20,213 nucleotides of DNA from Haplomitrium mnioides (lineage: Eukaryota > Marchantiophyta > Haplomitriopsida > Calobryales). Under the pieces are notes generated by a model. The model had not been told where the DNA came from. It saw only the letters and a program-made list of their open reading frames with translations, and did no database searches. The position numbers were made by a program, and so were the translations under genes. The first letter of the stretch is position 1, and the number at the start of each line of letters is the position of its first letter. The DNA is taken from contig JBNGIS010005736.1 in assembly GCA_049999725.1 (NCBI GenBank), positions 1-20,213 of the forward strand, read 5' to 3'. Below, in pieces: positions 9,533 through 18,702 of the stretch.

Positions 9533-10176
9533 CTACGCACAGTAAAAATAGAAAACAATATGAGGAGACAAAAAAAAATTAAAGACTAGAGAGGGACATT
9601 GAATTCCATGCTGGCATGGACAATGAAGTCAAGGCACCTAAGGACTTCAAAGTTCATGCACGTAGGGACTTTGATATCAAGGAAAGCTTGGACTTCAAAG
9701 TCCTTTCTCATCCATGCACACATTGACTTCATAGTCCTTGCACGTTAGGAATTAATAGCCCAAGCCCGCTTGGACTTCGCAGTTCATGCGCGTAGGGACT
9801 TCTCAGTCCAAGCGTGCTTGGACTTCTTAATTCAAACTGCTTGGAATTCTTTCTCCATGTGCACATGAACCTCCAAGGTAGGCATGCTTGAACTCTAATG
9901 TCAAAGAGAGGAAGCATTGTGCAGTCCATACATGTCGAGGCTGTAAAGTCTGATTGCGCAAGAACTGCAAAGTCCATGCGTGCTTGGACTATGAAGTCCA
10001 GACGCACTTGGAGTATGAAGTAAAGCCACGAAGAGACTAAGAAGTCTATGTGAGCATGGACTTCAAAGTCCTTACACAAAAAGACTCAAAACCTATTTTA
10101 TCAAAACCAAAGACAACTTAAAATAAATTCACTACAACTCCAAAGAAATGAATGTATTGTGAAAAGAAGAACTTAC
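9533..10176 (-). other. Intron 1 of the ParB-methyltransferase gene
   Basis: The donor is TTG|GTAAGT (minus strand, 10176 downward) and the acceptor TTTACTGTGCGTAG|AGG at 9533. The join is phase 0 and leads from FEKLL into RDKTFKHEL. The 644-base intron is mostly filled by a palindromic repeat array (9600-10075). Confidence 0.75.
9600..10075. repeat. Intronic palindrome array
   Basis: At least ten units of the type GGACTTCAAAGTCCATGCGCGTAGGGACTT or AAGTCCAAGCGTGCTTGGACTTC, spaced mostly 35-45 bases. The cores are related to those in the subterminal arrays but embed AGTCC...GGACT arms. Open frames through this stretch are repeat artefacts. Confidence 0.8.
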
Positions 10177-11640
10177 CAAAAGCTTCTCGAAGCTAGAATA
10201 GAAAGCAACCATCTTGGACTCCTCAATGTGGAGAGGGTACTCCTCTCTTGCTTCCTCCCAACTGCTGCACTAAACTTTTGAACAAAAACATTTTACCATA
10301 AATGCCAAAACTTTATATCTCTGTGCCTCTCGAGACATTTCATCCATTGAAAGCTCTTCGGCTTCCACACACTTCAAAACTGAAATTTTTACTTCGTTAG
10401 AAAGACCTTGAAAAGACCTCCAAGGTGCCCACTTCATGTCATCCATTCTAAGAGATCCCTTGGCCTTCAGCTTCTAGCCTTTAACGATATTCTTCTCCCA
10501 CATCGAAAATATGCTCCATTGTAGATCCTAGAGCTCACCACTTTTGAATGCTAGTTGGAACGAGTTGTCATGAGAAGTGATTGTCTTCTTAAATGTAGAC
10601 TTGAGCTTGATCTCCAAGGTTTCCAACACCAATTCTCTTTTCAATTTCTGGGTTGGCACTATTCGACTCTCCACAAATCTTTGATGCCAATATTCAACTT
10701 TCTGAAAAGAGGTGATTTCCATTCTGTACCTTTGGTCAAAGTTGTCATCAGTTGCAAAAATACGGGCCTTTGTTGGTGTAAAACCCATGTACACATAACA
10801 GTTGCATAGCAATAATGTTGGATTCTTCACTTTGTATTTTGTGATCAATAGCTATCTTGCTATAGCACAATGATGCCTCCAACGACCTCATAGCGATACT
10901 TGTTAAGGTTCCTAATGTCAAACTTTGACTTGTCCTTTAACCCACACTTTGGGTCAACAACAACAATGGAAAAACTATGCGCATACTTGTTTGTGAGCGT
11001 TCTCTATGCTAGAAGCTCAATAAAATCTTCATTTAGCCTTCTAATATGGAAAAGACCCCAATTGTCCATTCTAGATTTTGGCAGATTCAAATTCTCTAGC
11101 CTAATGGTGATTGTTTCTTCATGGACTCTGCATCGCTGGATTGCAGACTTCTTTATTTTGTTTTTGTCTTCTTCAAACATTGTCTGAGAGTCCACTTGCT
11201 CCTTTTCTTCGAAAGTTTGTAACCCCTTGTGAGATTTCCCTTTTACTCTTGATGTTGGAGCCCGAATTGGCTCCGGCTCTGATTCTTGCCCCAAGCTGCT
11301 TGGTGTTGAAGATTAAGGGGAAGCAGAAGATGACCTTGCTGAAGATTTGGAGGACGCTGGCTCCTCCTCAATGGCTGGTACTGGAACATGCTTTTTCTTT
11401 TGAACTACATGTTTCTTCTTTTTAGAAGCCTCAACTGGCTCCACCTCCTTTCTTTTTTTTTGGGTAGAAAGGCTTACCGTGTGAATTAAAAATGTTGTTG
11501 TATTTGGATGCGATATTAGTTGTTGAATATTAACGTTGTACTTAGGCTTCAAAATCTTGATATGGATAGCCAACTTGATGAAATCGCGCTCCACATGCTT
11601 CATATCTTTGTAGCCATTGATGAAATCTGCCAGAAACTAA

Positions 11641-11904
11641 GCAAACTGAAAACAAAACAAAAAATGGTTAAGCACAAGTACAAGTGTTCAAGGAAAGAGA
11701 TAAGACAATGCATTCAATGCGTGCATGGACTCCAATAACCATATGCGCATGGATATGGGAGTCTATGCGCGCAAGGGCTAGGGAGTCAAGGCGTATATGG
11801 ACTTGGGAGTCCATGCTCGCATGGACTCCCGGAGTCCTAGCACGACTTGACTCATGAATCAAAGAGTCCTAACTCATGACTTGGAGTTTTCGCCAAGGAC
11901 ACTG
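11641..11904. promoter_or_regulatory. Divergent intergenic region with palindromes
   Basis: This stretch separates the two divergent genes, so it should hold their promoters or a 5' intron of one of them. It contains five or six palindrome-type units between 11710 and 11875, the strongest being GGGAGTCCATG-CTCG-CATGGACTCCC at 11805-11830 with perfect 11-base arms. No convincing TATA box was identified. An upstream exon of the minus-strand gene could lie beyond it but I could not find one. Confidence 0.5.
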
Positions 11905-12841
11905 ATTTTGCTACAAAAAAATATTTCCTTCTAATCGAGAGATTGATCAAGATTCCATTTCAAAATGGTGCAATTCTCCCAATCCCCAAGAAGAACCTCA
12001 TTTCTCGAAAAAATGCTGCGATGGAACAAATAGTGTTTACGATGATGATTAAGATCTTTAGGATGAATTATCTCCTATTGGTGGATTTTCTTATAGACCA
12101 AATCGTTTAGCACAACATAAGAGTTCTTTGTCTGGGCCAAAACCCAAATAGGTAAACACCTTACGTGAAATTTCTTTGCAGAAAGTCCATCATGACGAGA
12201 GCTTTGTGAAGAAAAAGCTCCATCCAATATCAATTTCTAAGTTGAAGAGAATTTCTTGTTGTCGAAATAATTGCTTGTCGTTGTGTAAGATAGATTTTTT
12301 GAAAACTATGAGCGAAATGTACTTTCAACAAAGCATGAAGAATCGAGATATCACATTATAGTGGAGAATACCAAGAAAAGACTCTGATGTTGACAATCGG
12401 TTTACTCTACTTGGCGGTACCTTTGTTTGTAGAAGAGCCTTCAAATTAATATTAGCATTAGGGAATGATAGAATCTAAAGGATTCAAAATCTCAAAAACG
12501 CAACTCTTAGAGGCATTTTTGGAAAAAGAGAACTGTCTACTAAAGAAGTTTTCATGTGTGAGTGGATGGACAATTTTTTCCAAAGATATTGCGAGAGAAT
12601 ACCCACTCACAAAGTTTATAATTGCTCGATAATTTTACAAAATGGGAAGTTTGTGACTACTACACAACTTATTTGAAAGAGAAAGATCCCCATTGCATTC
12701 TTAGTTTCTCGGGTCTTACCAAACATTGGAGAACTCATTTTCTAAAGGTAAAAATTCCAAAACGCAATAGATTTGTTGTGTGTGAAACATACCAAGAAAT
12801 AAAATCTTTGCAAGAAAAATATGTCTTAGAGTCCGACAAAG

Positions 12842-13570
12842 GTAATAAATTTTCTTCTCTTTTGACACCTTTGGCTAATTCATCCTGTTTTTTCTAAATT
12901 CAAAGCTTAGTTCTAGAGATGTTATGTTTTCTCAACTTAGAGCAAAAAGATTTTTTTTTTGAAATTATTTAGCAAAGAAGATTTGAGTTGAATAATTCTT
13001 AGCAAGTTGAGTTGTGAGAAGAGTGTATATGCTCGCTTAGAGTCTATTGTTTTATGTTTCAATTTTAACCTTGTCTGTAGTTGAATAAAGAGAGAAAATG
13101 AATTTGATTCTTGGTGATGACCTTAGCCTTGCAACAAGTTTTATTTTTGTTCCTTTTAATTAAGAGCCATTTTAAAAAAAAATTGCAAGAATCGTTTTTG
13201 TTGTTTGCAAATCCTATGCGTGCATAGGATTTGTTTTTGTTTCTTCTAAAACTAGTCCCAACAACAATCACAACAACCCATGATAGTGGTGTTGTTGTAT
13301 TGGTCCTATGCATGCATACGATGAGTTGTTGTCTCCACTCATTCTAAACGCTCAAAGGATATGATCTAGTACCCTTTGTTTGCAAATTTTGTTTTTCTCT
13401 TCTTGAAGCATATTTTCTTTTTCTCAAATTGCCTACGATTTATTTTTAATCTTTTACAAAGTTTTTCACTTCTACGAATTCAAACATTTGTTTAAGATGA
13501 CTTGAATGTTTGTGGCATCTAAGGTTGCGTTTTGAAGTTACAAGTATCAACATATGTTTTACTAAACTAC
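12842..13570 (+). other. Intron of the DUF7869-like gene
   Basis: The donor is AAAG|GTAATA at 12842. Coding similarity resumes near 13590 (KYYRQLFLYH), but no clean AG acceptor is visible just before it, so the 3' edge is approximate. Two palindromes sit inside: AATCCTATGCGTGCATAGGATT near 13208 and TCCTATGCATGCATACGA near 13303. The copy at 19488-20213 has the same layout. Confidence 0.65.
13205..13322. repeat. Palindromic sites in the intron
   Basis: Two sites about 95 bases apart: ATCCTATGCGTGCATAGGAT, nearly perfect over 20 bases, and CCTATGCATGCATACGA. They belong to the same core family as the subterminal arrays. Confidence 0.75.
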
Positions 13571-15344
13571 TTTTATGTCCTTCTTGCTTTGTGATGATGC
13601 AATCAAATATTATCGCCAACTGTTTCTTTATCATGACCAACAAATAAAAGAAAGAGCAAAACTTGCAAACCATCGAAGAAAATGTTATGCCGATGGTCAA
13701 AAGTACTTGGGAATTGTCATTGATAGAATCGATCAGAAGAAAATTGCTATTCCACACTAGCCTTTGCCACCAAAAAGCATTGATAAAGATTGTTTGGTGG
13801 GTGTACATTTTGTTGGTGCCTTAATATTCAATCATGCTCTTTCTTCGAGGGTCTTTTTAATGTACGTAAACTTGAGAAGCAATTCTAATTTGATAGTTAT
13901 TGTGCTCAACAAAATGTTATATGACTATGAAGGCCCCTTGCCTCCAACTTTGTATCTTCAACTGGACAACACAACATAAAAGAATAAGAATTCTATCATG
14001 TTTGGAAATCTTAGTCTCCTTATTGCCAAGAATGTTTTTCAAAAAATCAAGGTGTGATTTCTCATGGTTGGCCATAATCATTATCAAATTGATCAAATGT
14101 TTAGCCGATTCTCAAAACGTTTAAAAAGTGTCAAAGCTTTTACGATTATGAGTCTTAAAGCGCTTCAATTATTGTATAATTCTAAACCTCACGTGACTTT
14201 TTTGTTGGAAACTTGGGATTTCAAAATGTTTTTGCAGCAATGTCCCTCTATGGTTCAAAAGATACATGATATTACTTTCAATCAACAATTCAAGTTCTAG
14301 TTGAATGACTCCAAGGCAAGATTTGGATCAAACAGTTTTCAAGAGATGAATTTTGGTTACATGCAAATGGTATTTGTCAACTTAAGTGCCTTCCTAAAGT
14401 GGATAGAGAAATTTTGAGTTCAATGTTGATTCCTCTCAATGCATATTCTAAAATCAAACGATCTCAAAAAGAAGAAAGAGAAGTGAAATTCAATGTCGAG
14501 AGTATTTTCAATAAGGGACAATATAAGTAAGTGTTGCTACAAGTTCTTTACAGATTTTGATATTCAATGGTGGAATGATTTTTTTCTTGCCCAACAAGAG
14601 ATTGCGGCCTACATCCTTGAAAAAAAAAGACAAGGACTCAAAGCAGAATTTACCTTTCCACCTTCACAACAGTCAAACACTTGTAATGATTCTCAAAATG
14701 TTTGTCTAGGTTTTCAGCTTGATGCTCAACAGTCAGAAGAAGTTACTCCAATACATCAAAGACTTTCTACATATCAAGCAATCTATGATGGAGCATCTAG
14801 GCCGTGAGAAGGGAATCTATTGCACAATACTCAATACAAACATAAATTCGAGAATCTACATGAGATGAAAGCTAAAATGTTTATTTGTGTTGTTGCATTT
14901 TTGGATCCAAAGAGTAGACCGTTTTGGGTTGCCAAAGTTCTCAAAGTTTTGTTATTTAATGAGGAAGATCCCTCAAACCCAAAACGAGTATGAGTTCAAT
15001 GGTTTTCTTGTTTGGCTGAAGAGGCATTTTTTAGACAATGCTTTCCAAAAACAAATAGCAACAACAAAAAGGAAACACAAAACCCAAGTTACATATTGAT
15101 GTACTTGATATGACACAAATCACGATTCTATCTTTTGATTTTCTTCTTACCCAAAAAAATCCAATTGAGGAAAACCACTCTAGCTACCATTAAAGCAAAT
15201 CTATTTGAGTATGAAAGACAAAAAACCCTCAATCTTGAAAATTTTCAAGGAGATTCAATCACTATCATTAGCATTGAGACAGATCAAGCAAACCTTGATG
15301 AATCTTCTGAAGCTGAATCCAAAAAAGTCGAGACAAGTGACTAA

Positions 15345-16960
15345 AGTTATTTAAGAACTTTGATATATATTTTGTATTTTCAAGTATATTGGAGTTTAAG
15401 ATTATTATTTTATAAAGTACGTGAGAATCTTTTGAAGCAACTTGTTAGATTTTTCCTGCCACTTGAATGATTACTGTAAATCATTCCAAGTTGAATGTTA
15501 TTCTCTATAAATGAAACTTAAATCTTTAGTTAATATTTTTATTTGTTTTGTAAAAATAATTTCTTTTCTAAAATGTAGGTATTTTATTTCCAAATTTATT
15601 GTTTTCTAGAAGAGTTTAAGGTTATTGTCTCGCTAAAGCATCTGCCCAAATTAATTAATTGTTTTTTTCTTGTTAGGACTTTGATGTATAACTTAAAACC
15701 TTTAGCGCTGTTTGACTCATATGTAGAGCTTTGTACTCGTTTTTACTTTTAGATTTTGAATTTTGAATTAGAAATCGAAATATTTTGCGCGCCTAGAGTT
15801 TGTTGCAAAAAAAAATAGAACATTTACAATCTGTATCCTTAATTGTAGAAGTGTGAACCATATGCGTGCATAGACTTTGATTTGCAACCAAAACATATAG
15901 CATACAAAAACTCTTCTACGGAACCTAAAACCTAGGTTCTTGTCAGTCTTTGTTGTGGAATGTTCAATGGTGAGTTCGGATTCCTATGCATGCATAGACT
16001 TTGGGTTGGAGTGTTCAAATGTTGAGCTTGGATTCATATACACGCAAAGACTTTGGGGTGGAGTGTTCAAATGTTGAGCTTGGATTTCTATGCGCGCATA
16101 AACTTTGGTGTGGAAGTTCAAGCCTTTCACAAGTTCTACTTCTCATGTACAACCCCCAAGCTTCTTCATACAAAGACTACCGATTACAACTTAGTTTGTA
16201 CACAAGTCATAGACTCTTTTGTAGATCTTGAGACCTTTGTTTGGTTGAATCAAGTCTTAAAATTGGAGATGTTTGTTGTCTACACTCTTAATTCAATCTC
16301 CTTAGCAATTGCCTTTTTGATTTTGAACTATGATATGTTTGTGTATATGCTTCGTTGAATTACAAAATATTTTAAATGTTGAAACCTTTTTGAAAGCCCA
16401 CGTAACTTTTAATTGCATGGATTTCCAATGACAAGTGAAAGCTTTTTTCTTTCTTGAACTTTAAAATAAAGGTCATAAATCCATGCAATGTTTCGTTTTC
16501 TTTGTTTTTTTGTTTCCATTGCAAACTCATTCCCTTGACTTCTAGTCTCATTGGGCTTTTTCTTTATGTTTTGTATTTTTTTTCTAAGAAAATTTTTCGA
16601 AAGAGCATCATGTCTACGAGCGTCTAGAGTTTGTGCAATCAAACATATTTCAAAATAGTTTCTTATGATGTGTATTTCAACTTTTAGGCTTAGAATTGTA
16701 GTCAATGATAAATGAAATTTTTTGGTGAAAACTTACAATAACTTTTATACTTTTCATCAAATTTGAGTTTTATAATATTTTCATAAAAACTAATCATATT
16801 GATTGATTTTGCATAACAAAATTGACTCTTGCTCTATCATGCTTGTTGAAATGGCCAAAAACAAGCCTAAAAACTCATGTACTTTTTGTTTTTTTTAAAT
16901 AACCTTGTTTTTTTCTTATTGTTTTTTGAGCTAAAAAATCACAATTTTTCCTAAAAAAAA
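15345..16960. other. 3' flank and right subterminal region of element C
   Basis: AT-rich non-coding DNA between the last gene and the right terminal repeat. It holds a short palindrome array (15855-16105) and otherwise only weak open frames without domains on either strand. No further gene is supported. Confidence 0.6.
15855..16105. repeat. Right subterminal palindrome array
   Basis: Cores TATGCGTGCATAGACTTTGA (near 15860), TATGCATGCATAGACTTTGG (15984), a decayed ATATACACGCAAAGACTTTGG (16036) and TATGCGCGCATAAACTTTGG (16089). The last three are about 52 bases apart and share GAGTGTTCAAATGTTGAGCTTGGATT between cores. Confidence 0.85.
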
Positions 16961-17006
16961 GTTCTTATTTTGAGTAGCCTATTCTTGGCTCAAAGTAGCA
17001 GCTATT
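16961..17006 (-). repeat. Right terminal inverted repeat of element C
   Basis: GTTCTTATTTTGAGTAGCC, then TTGGCTCAAAGTAGCAGCTATT. The outer 20 bases pair with the left end; the inner part (TGAGTAGCC) is shared with the right end at 1-47 but not with left ends, so the ends are asymmetric. Confidence 0.85.
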
Positions 17007-17010
17007 TTAA
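17007..17010 (+). other. Target site duplication TTAA (right)
   Basis: TTAA directly follows the right terminal repeat and matches the TTAA at 7303-7306. Confidence 0.8.
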
Positions 17011-18137
17011 TGCTTTCAATGGCTTCACTTTGGATCCATCTTCGAGCCTTGTAATCCGAGTAGTGGCCTCAAAGGTTCTATATTTGGTGTGCTACTTGTT
17101 CCACCATTATATTCACTCACATGACCTTCATCCACTAGAACTATGGTCAAGGTGAAACCTGCGATTTGGATGTCAATTTATGAGGCTCCTTGGTCTTCAT
17201 ACAATATCATTGAGTTGGTTGGTTTTCCCACCTAGAGTAATCACCTCCTCTACTTTTGTTGCATTAAGAATTCTCTTAGTTGGCGTTGATAGATAGGACT
17301 ATTGCTGATCAATTGCCCCACTATGGCGGTGACCGTGCAACTTTGTAAATCCTGCTGAATGTTGTATGACATTGATTGTAGTGCCTTGGGTTTGTCCTCT
17401 GTCCCACGTTCAACCTTCCCATTTTGTAGGTTTCTTAGTGCTTGAGTGGGCTGCCTCTTGTGCCTTAGCTTCCTATGGGGCTTCTAATTGTTTTTTGATG
17501 GTTTTCTCATGTCAAAGATAGAATAATTTTGGATGGTGCCTCTAGTAGTTGGAGTTATGGTCTGTTGAGACTAGGGCAACTTGTTCAGTGCCTCTTCTTT
17601 GTCAATTAAACACCACTTTTTCATGGCGATTTATTTTTTCTTCTTAGCTCCCCTTTTTGTAACCTTGTAGTAGTTTTTTGCTGATGACCCTTCCTATCTA
17701 GGCAACTCGATAGCGTGCTCCCATTCCGTGAGGACATACTACACATTGGTGGTAGGTCTTTCTCATGTCTTTGAACTATGGCCAAGAAGCAATTGGAGCA
17801 ACAAATCCATATTGAGCTTATTCAATTTTATATCTTTACGAAAGTTTTTGCCACTCCCTCCAATTGACTTGCAGCAAATAGAATTCTTCGACCATTCTCT
17901 CTTATGCTGGTAGCATCAAAATATTGTTTGAAATTGAACAAGAAATTCTCATATATGCCAAGGATCATCTTCCCATCATATGTTTTTGGTTTGGGAAACC
18001 GCATTTGACTTTCTTCTTCTTGAAAATGTGCCCTCTTTCCCATTAGCATTGAATTTCTAGAAGGCGAGAAAGATGTTCAATTTGTTGTTGCATTGCTTGC
18101 ATCATCACTTCTTGATTCTCCATTCCACCAAAAAGAA
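17011..18137 (-). pseudogene. LTR retrotransposon gag-protease remnant, part 1 (element E)
   Basis: Just downstream of the primer-binding site on the minus strand an ATG opens MENQEVMMQAMQQQIEHL, a coiled-coil-like gag start. After a frame change, 18049-17828 encodes FPKPKTYDG...YENFLFNFKQYF...AA.QLEG.A..., the usual Ty3/gypsy gag pattern (F-G-W..FL..FE.YF..T). Further on the frame decays. Near 17130 LTIVLVDEG resembles the LVDSG active site of retropepsins, with GLQGS after it. The gene is then interrupted by element C and resumes at 7302. No zinc knuckle is recognisable. It is a dead copy with many stops and frameshifts. Confidence 0.7.
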
Positions 18138-18155
18138 CTGTGGCTTTGACACCAA
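18138..18155 (-). other. Primer-binding site of retrotransposon E
   Basis: Minus strand TTGGTGTCAAAGCCACAG, close to the plant initiator-Met type TGGTATCAGAGCC, placed between the LTR and the gag start. Confidence 0.75.
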
Positions 18156-18586
18156 TATAAAAGAACTCAAAGACTGACTTCCAAATAAATAAGTAACAAC
18201 TTTAAAATAACTCTAATAGAGTTATACAACTCAATGCCAATAAGCAAACAAAAGCCAAGAGTGCTAACTGAAGACAAGCAATCAAAGAGCCAAACCGAAT
18301 TGAGAGGAACTCCAGACTGAAGAGTGGGGCTATGAAACACTTCTATTTATACAAGAGAATAGGGTGTCATCCCTCTTTCTTCACTTACAAGTCACTTCTA
18401 ATTTCAACCCTAAATTAATCACTTAGAAGTCACTTCTAATTTTCAACCTAAAACTCTAAAAGTGACTTTGAAGTCAAGTAATCTTATCTCAACCCTAAAA
18501 GTAGCCCTCTACCACTTCCTTCACTCCTCTCTATTTTCTTATAAATAGCACAACCTTATACTTGTACTACTACAAATACATTGACA
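18156..18586 (-). mobile_element. 5' LTR of retrotransposon E
   Basis: Non-coding sequence directly upstream of the primer-binding site, about 430 bases, with a TATAAATA box in the right place. The outer edge is set at minus-strand TGTCAATG (18586), after which element D sequence starts; the inner edge lacks the usual CA, so it is decayed. The second LTR is not in the window, so both limits are provisional. Confidence 0.6.
18344..18351 (-). promoter_or_regulatory. TATA box of the LTR promoter
   Basis: TATAAATA on the minus strand, followed by AGAAGTG, about 190 bases before the primer-binding site, which fits a U3 core promoter. Confidence 0.6.
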
Positions 18587-18702
18587 GAGGAAGATCGAGC
18601 AAGTGAACCCTATGCTTACTTAGAATCAATGATTGAACTCTATGCGCGCATATAGTTAAGAAGTGAACCCAATGCGCACATAAGATCAAGGAGTCATCAC
18701 TT

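Larger units (their letters stand above)
8259..11640 (-). pseudogene. ParB-like domain fused to a beta-order DNA methyltransferase
   Basis: Three exons, about 880 codons: roughly 11640-10177, 9532-8975 and 8877-8259. The start is not identified; the first exon opens after an acceptor-like TTTTGTTTTCAG. After a Lys/Ser-rich leader, residues around RYEVVGG and CYVYMGFT, followed by ARIFATDDN, resemble the ParB nuclease-like fold (GG-I-H region, then a helix with A..ASRHN). A helical segment with SSWEEAREEYP follows. Exon 2 has AIVDIPYG, a DPPY-type motif IV, then HSSQQFG. Exon 3 has GGPRIAHAHKYW, and DWILNICC...SIGLVSALKL...VEYD resembles motif I (D-CCGxGTG) of amino-methyltransferases. Motif IV before motif I is the beta order, as in N6_N4_Mtase proteins of phages. 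Damage: about six in-frame stops, frameshifts near 10860 and 9345, and altered catalytic motifs. Both assigned introns keep phase. Confidence 0.75.
11905..15344 (+). pseudogene. DUF7869-like protein, presumed transposase (element C)
   Basis: Exon 1 (about 11905-12841) has an acidic, low-complexity start, then FVCRRAF...RIQNLK, a region around PHCILSFSGLTKHWRTHF and KIPKRNRFVVCETYQEIK, matching the N-terminal part of eukaryotic DUF7869 proteins. After an intron, frame 13575-14300 carries YLGIVIDRIDQ, VGVHFVGALIFNH, LPPTLYLQLDN and FLMVGHNHYQIDQMFSRF, which correspond to DGMDQ, LQLDN..REN and VGHTHDDIDQ of the family; three separated acidic residues suggest an RNase H-like DDE fold, which is my inference. 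The C-terminal part (to 15344) has DIQWWNDFFLAQQE, SRPFWVAKVLKVL and LRKTTLATIKANL. The gene is near full length but broken by about ten stops and frameshifts near 12616, 14300 and 14527. No start codon is assigned. Confidence 0.75.
7307..17006 (+). mobile_element. Complete TTAA-flanked transposon (element C)
   Basis: A 9.7-kb unit with related terminal inverted repeats, TTAA on both sides, and two divergent genes: ParB-methyltransferase on the minus strand and a DUF7869-like gene on the plus strand. Palindrome-rich repeats lie inside both ends, in introns of both genes and between the genes. The left end has an inverted relative (element B), the right end has one at 1-47, and the plus-strand gene has a relative at 18703-19487, so at least three further copies of the family are present. 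TTAA duplications are the hallmark of piggyBac elements, but no piggyBac-like transposase is recognisable; the best transposase candidate is the DUF7869-like protein. Both genes are broken, so this copy could not move by its own proteins. Confidence 0.85.

Noticed and set aside
9729-10079. Minus-strand open frame of 116 codons
   Set aside because: It lies wholly in the intronic palindrome array and translates the repeat unit.
11111-11425. Plus-strand open frame of 104 codons
   Set aside because: Antisense shadow of the Lys/Ser-rich leader and ParB-side coding on the minus strand.
16409-16705. Minus-strand open frame of 98 codons in the right subterminal region
   Set aside because: Low-complexity Lys-rich translation of AT-rich DNA, with no motif and no counterpart in the other copies.
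7307-17006. piggyBac element
   Set aside because: TTAA flanks fit, but neither gene resembles a piggyBac transposase and the conserved motifs match DUF7869-like and methyltransferase proteins.
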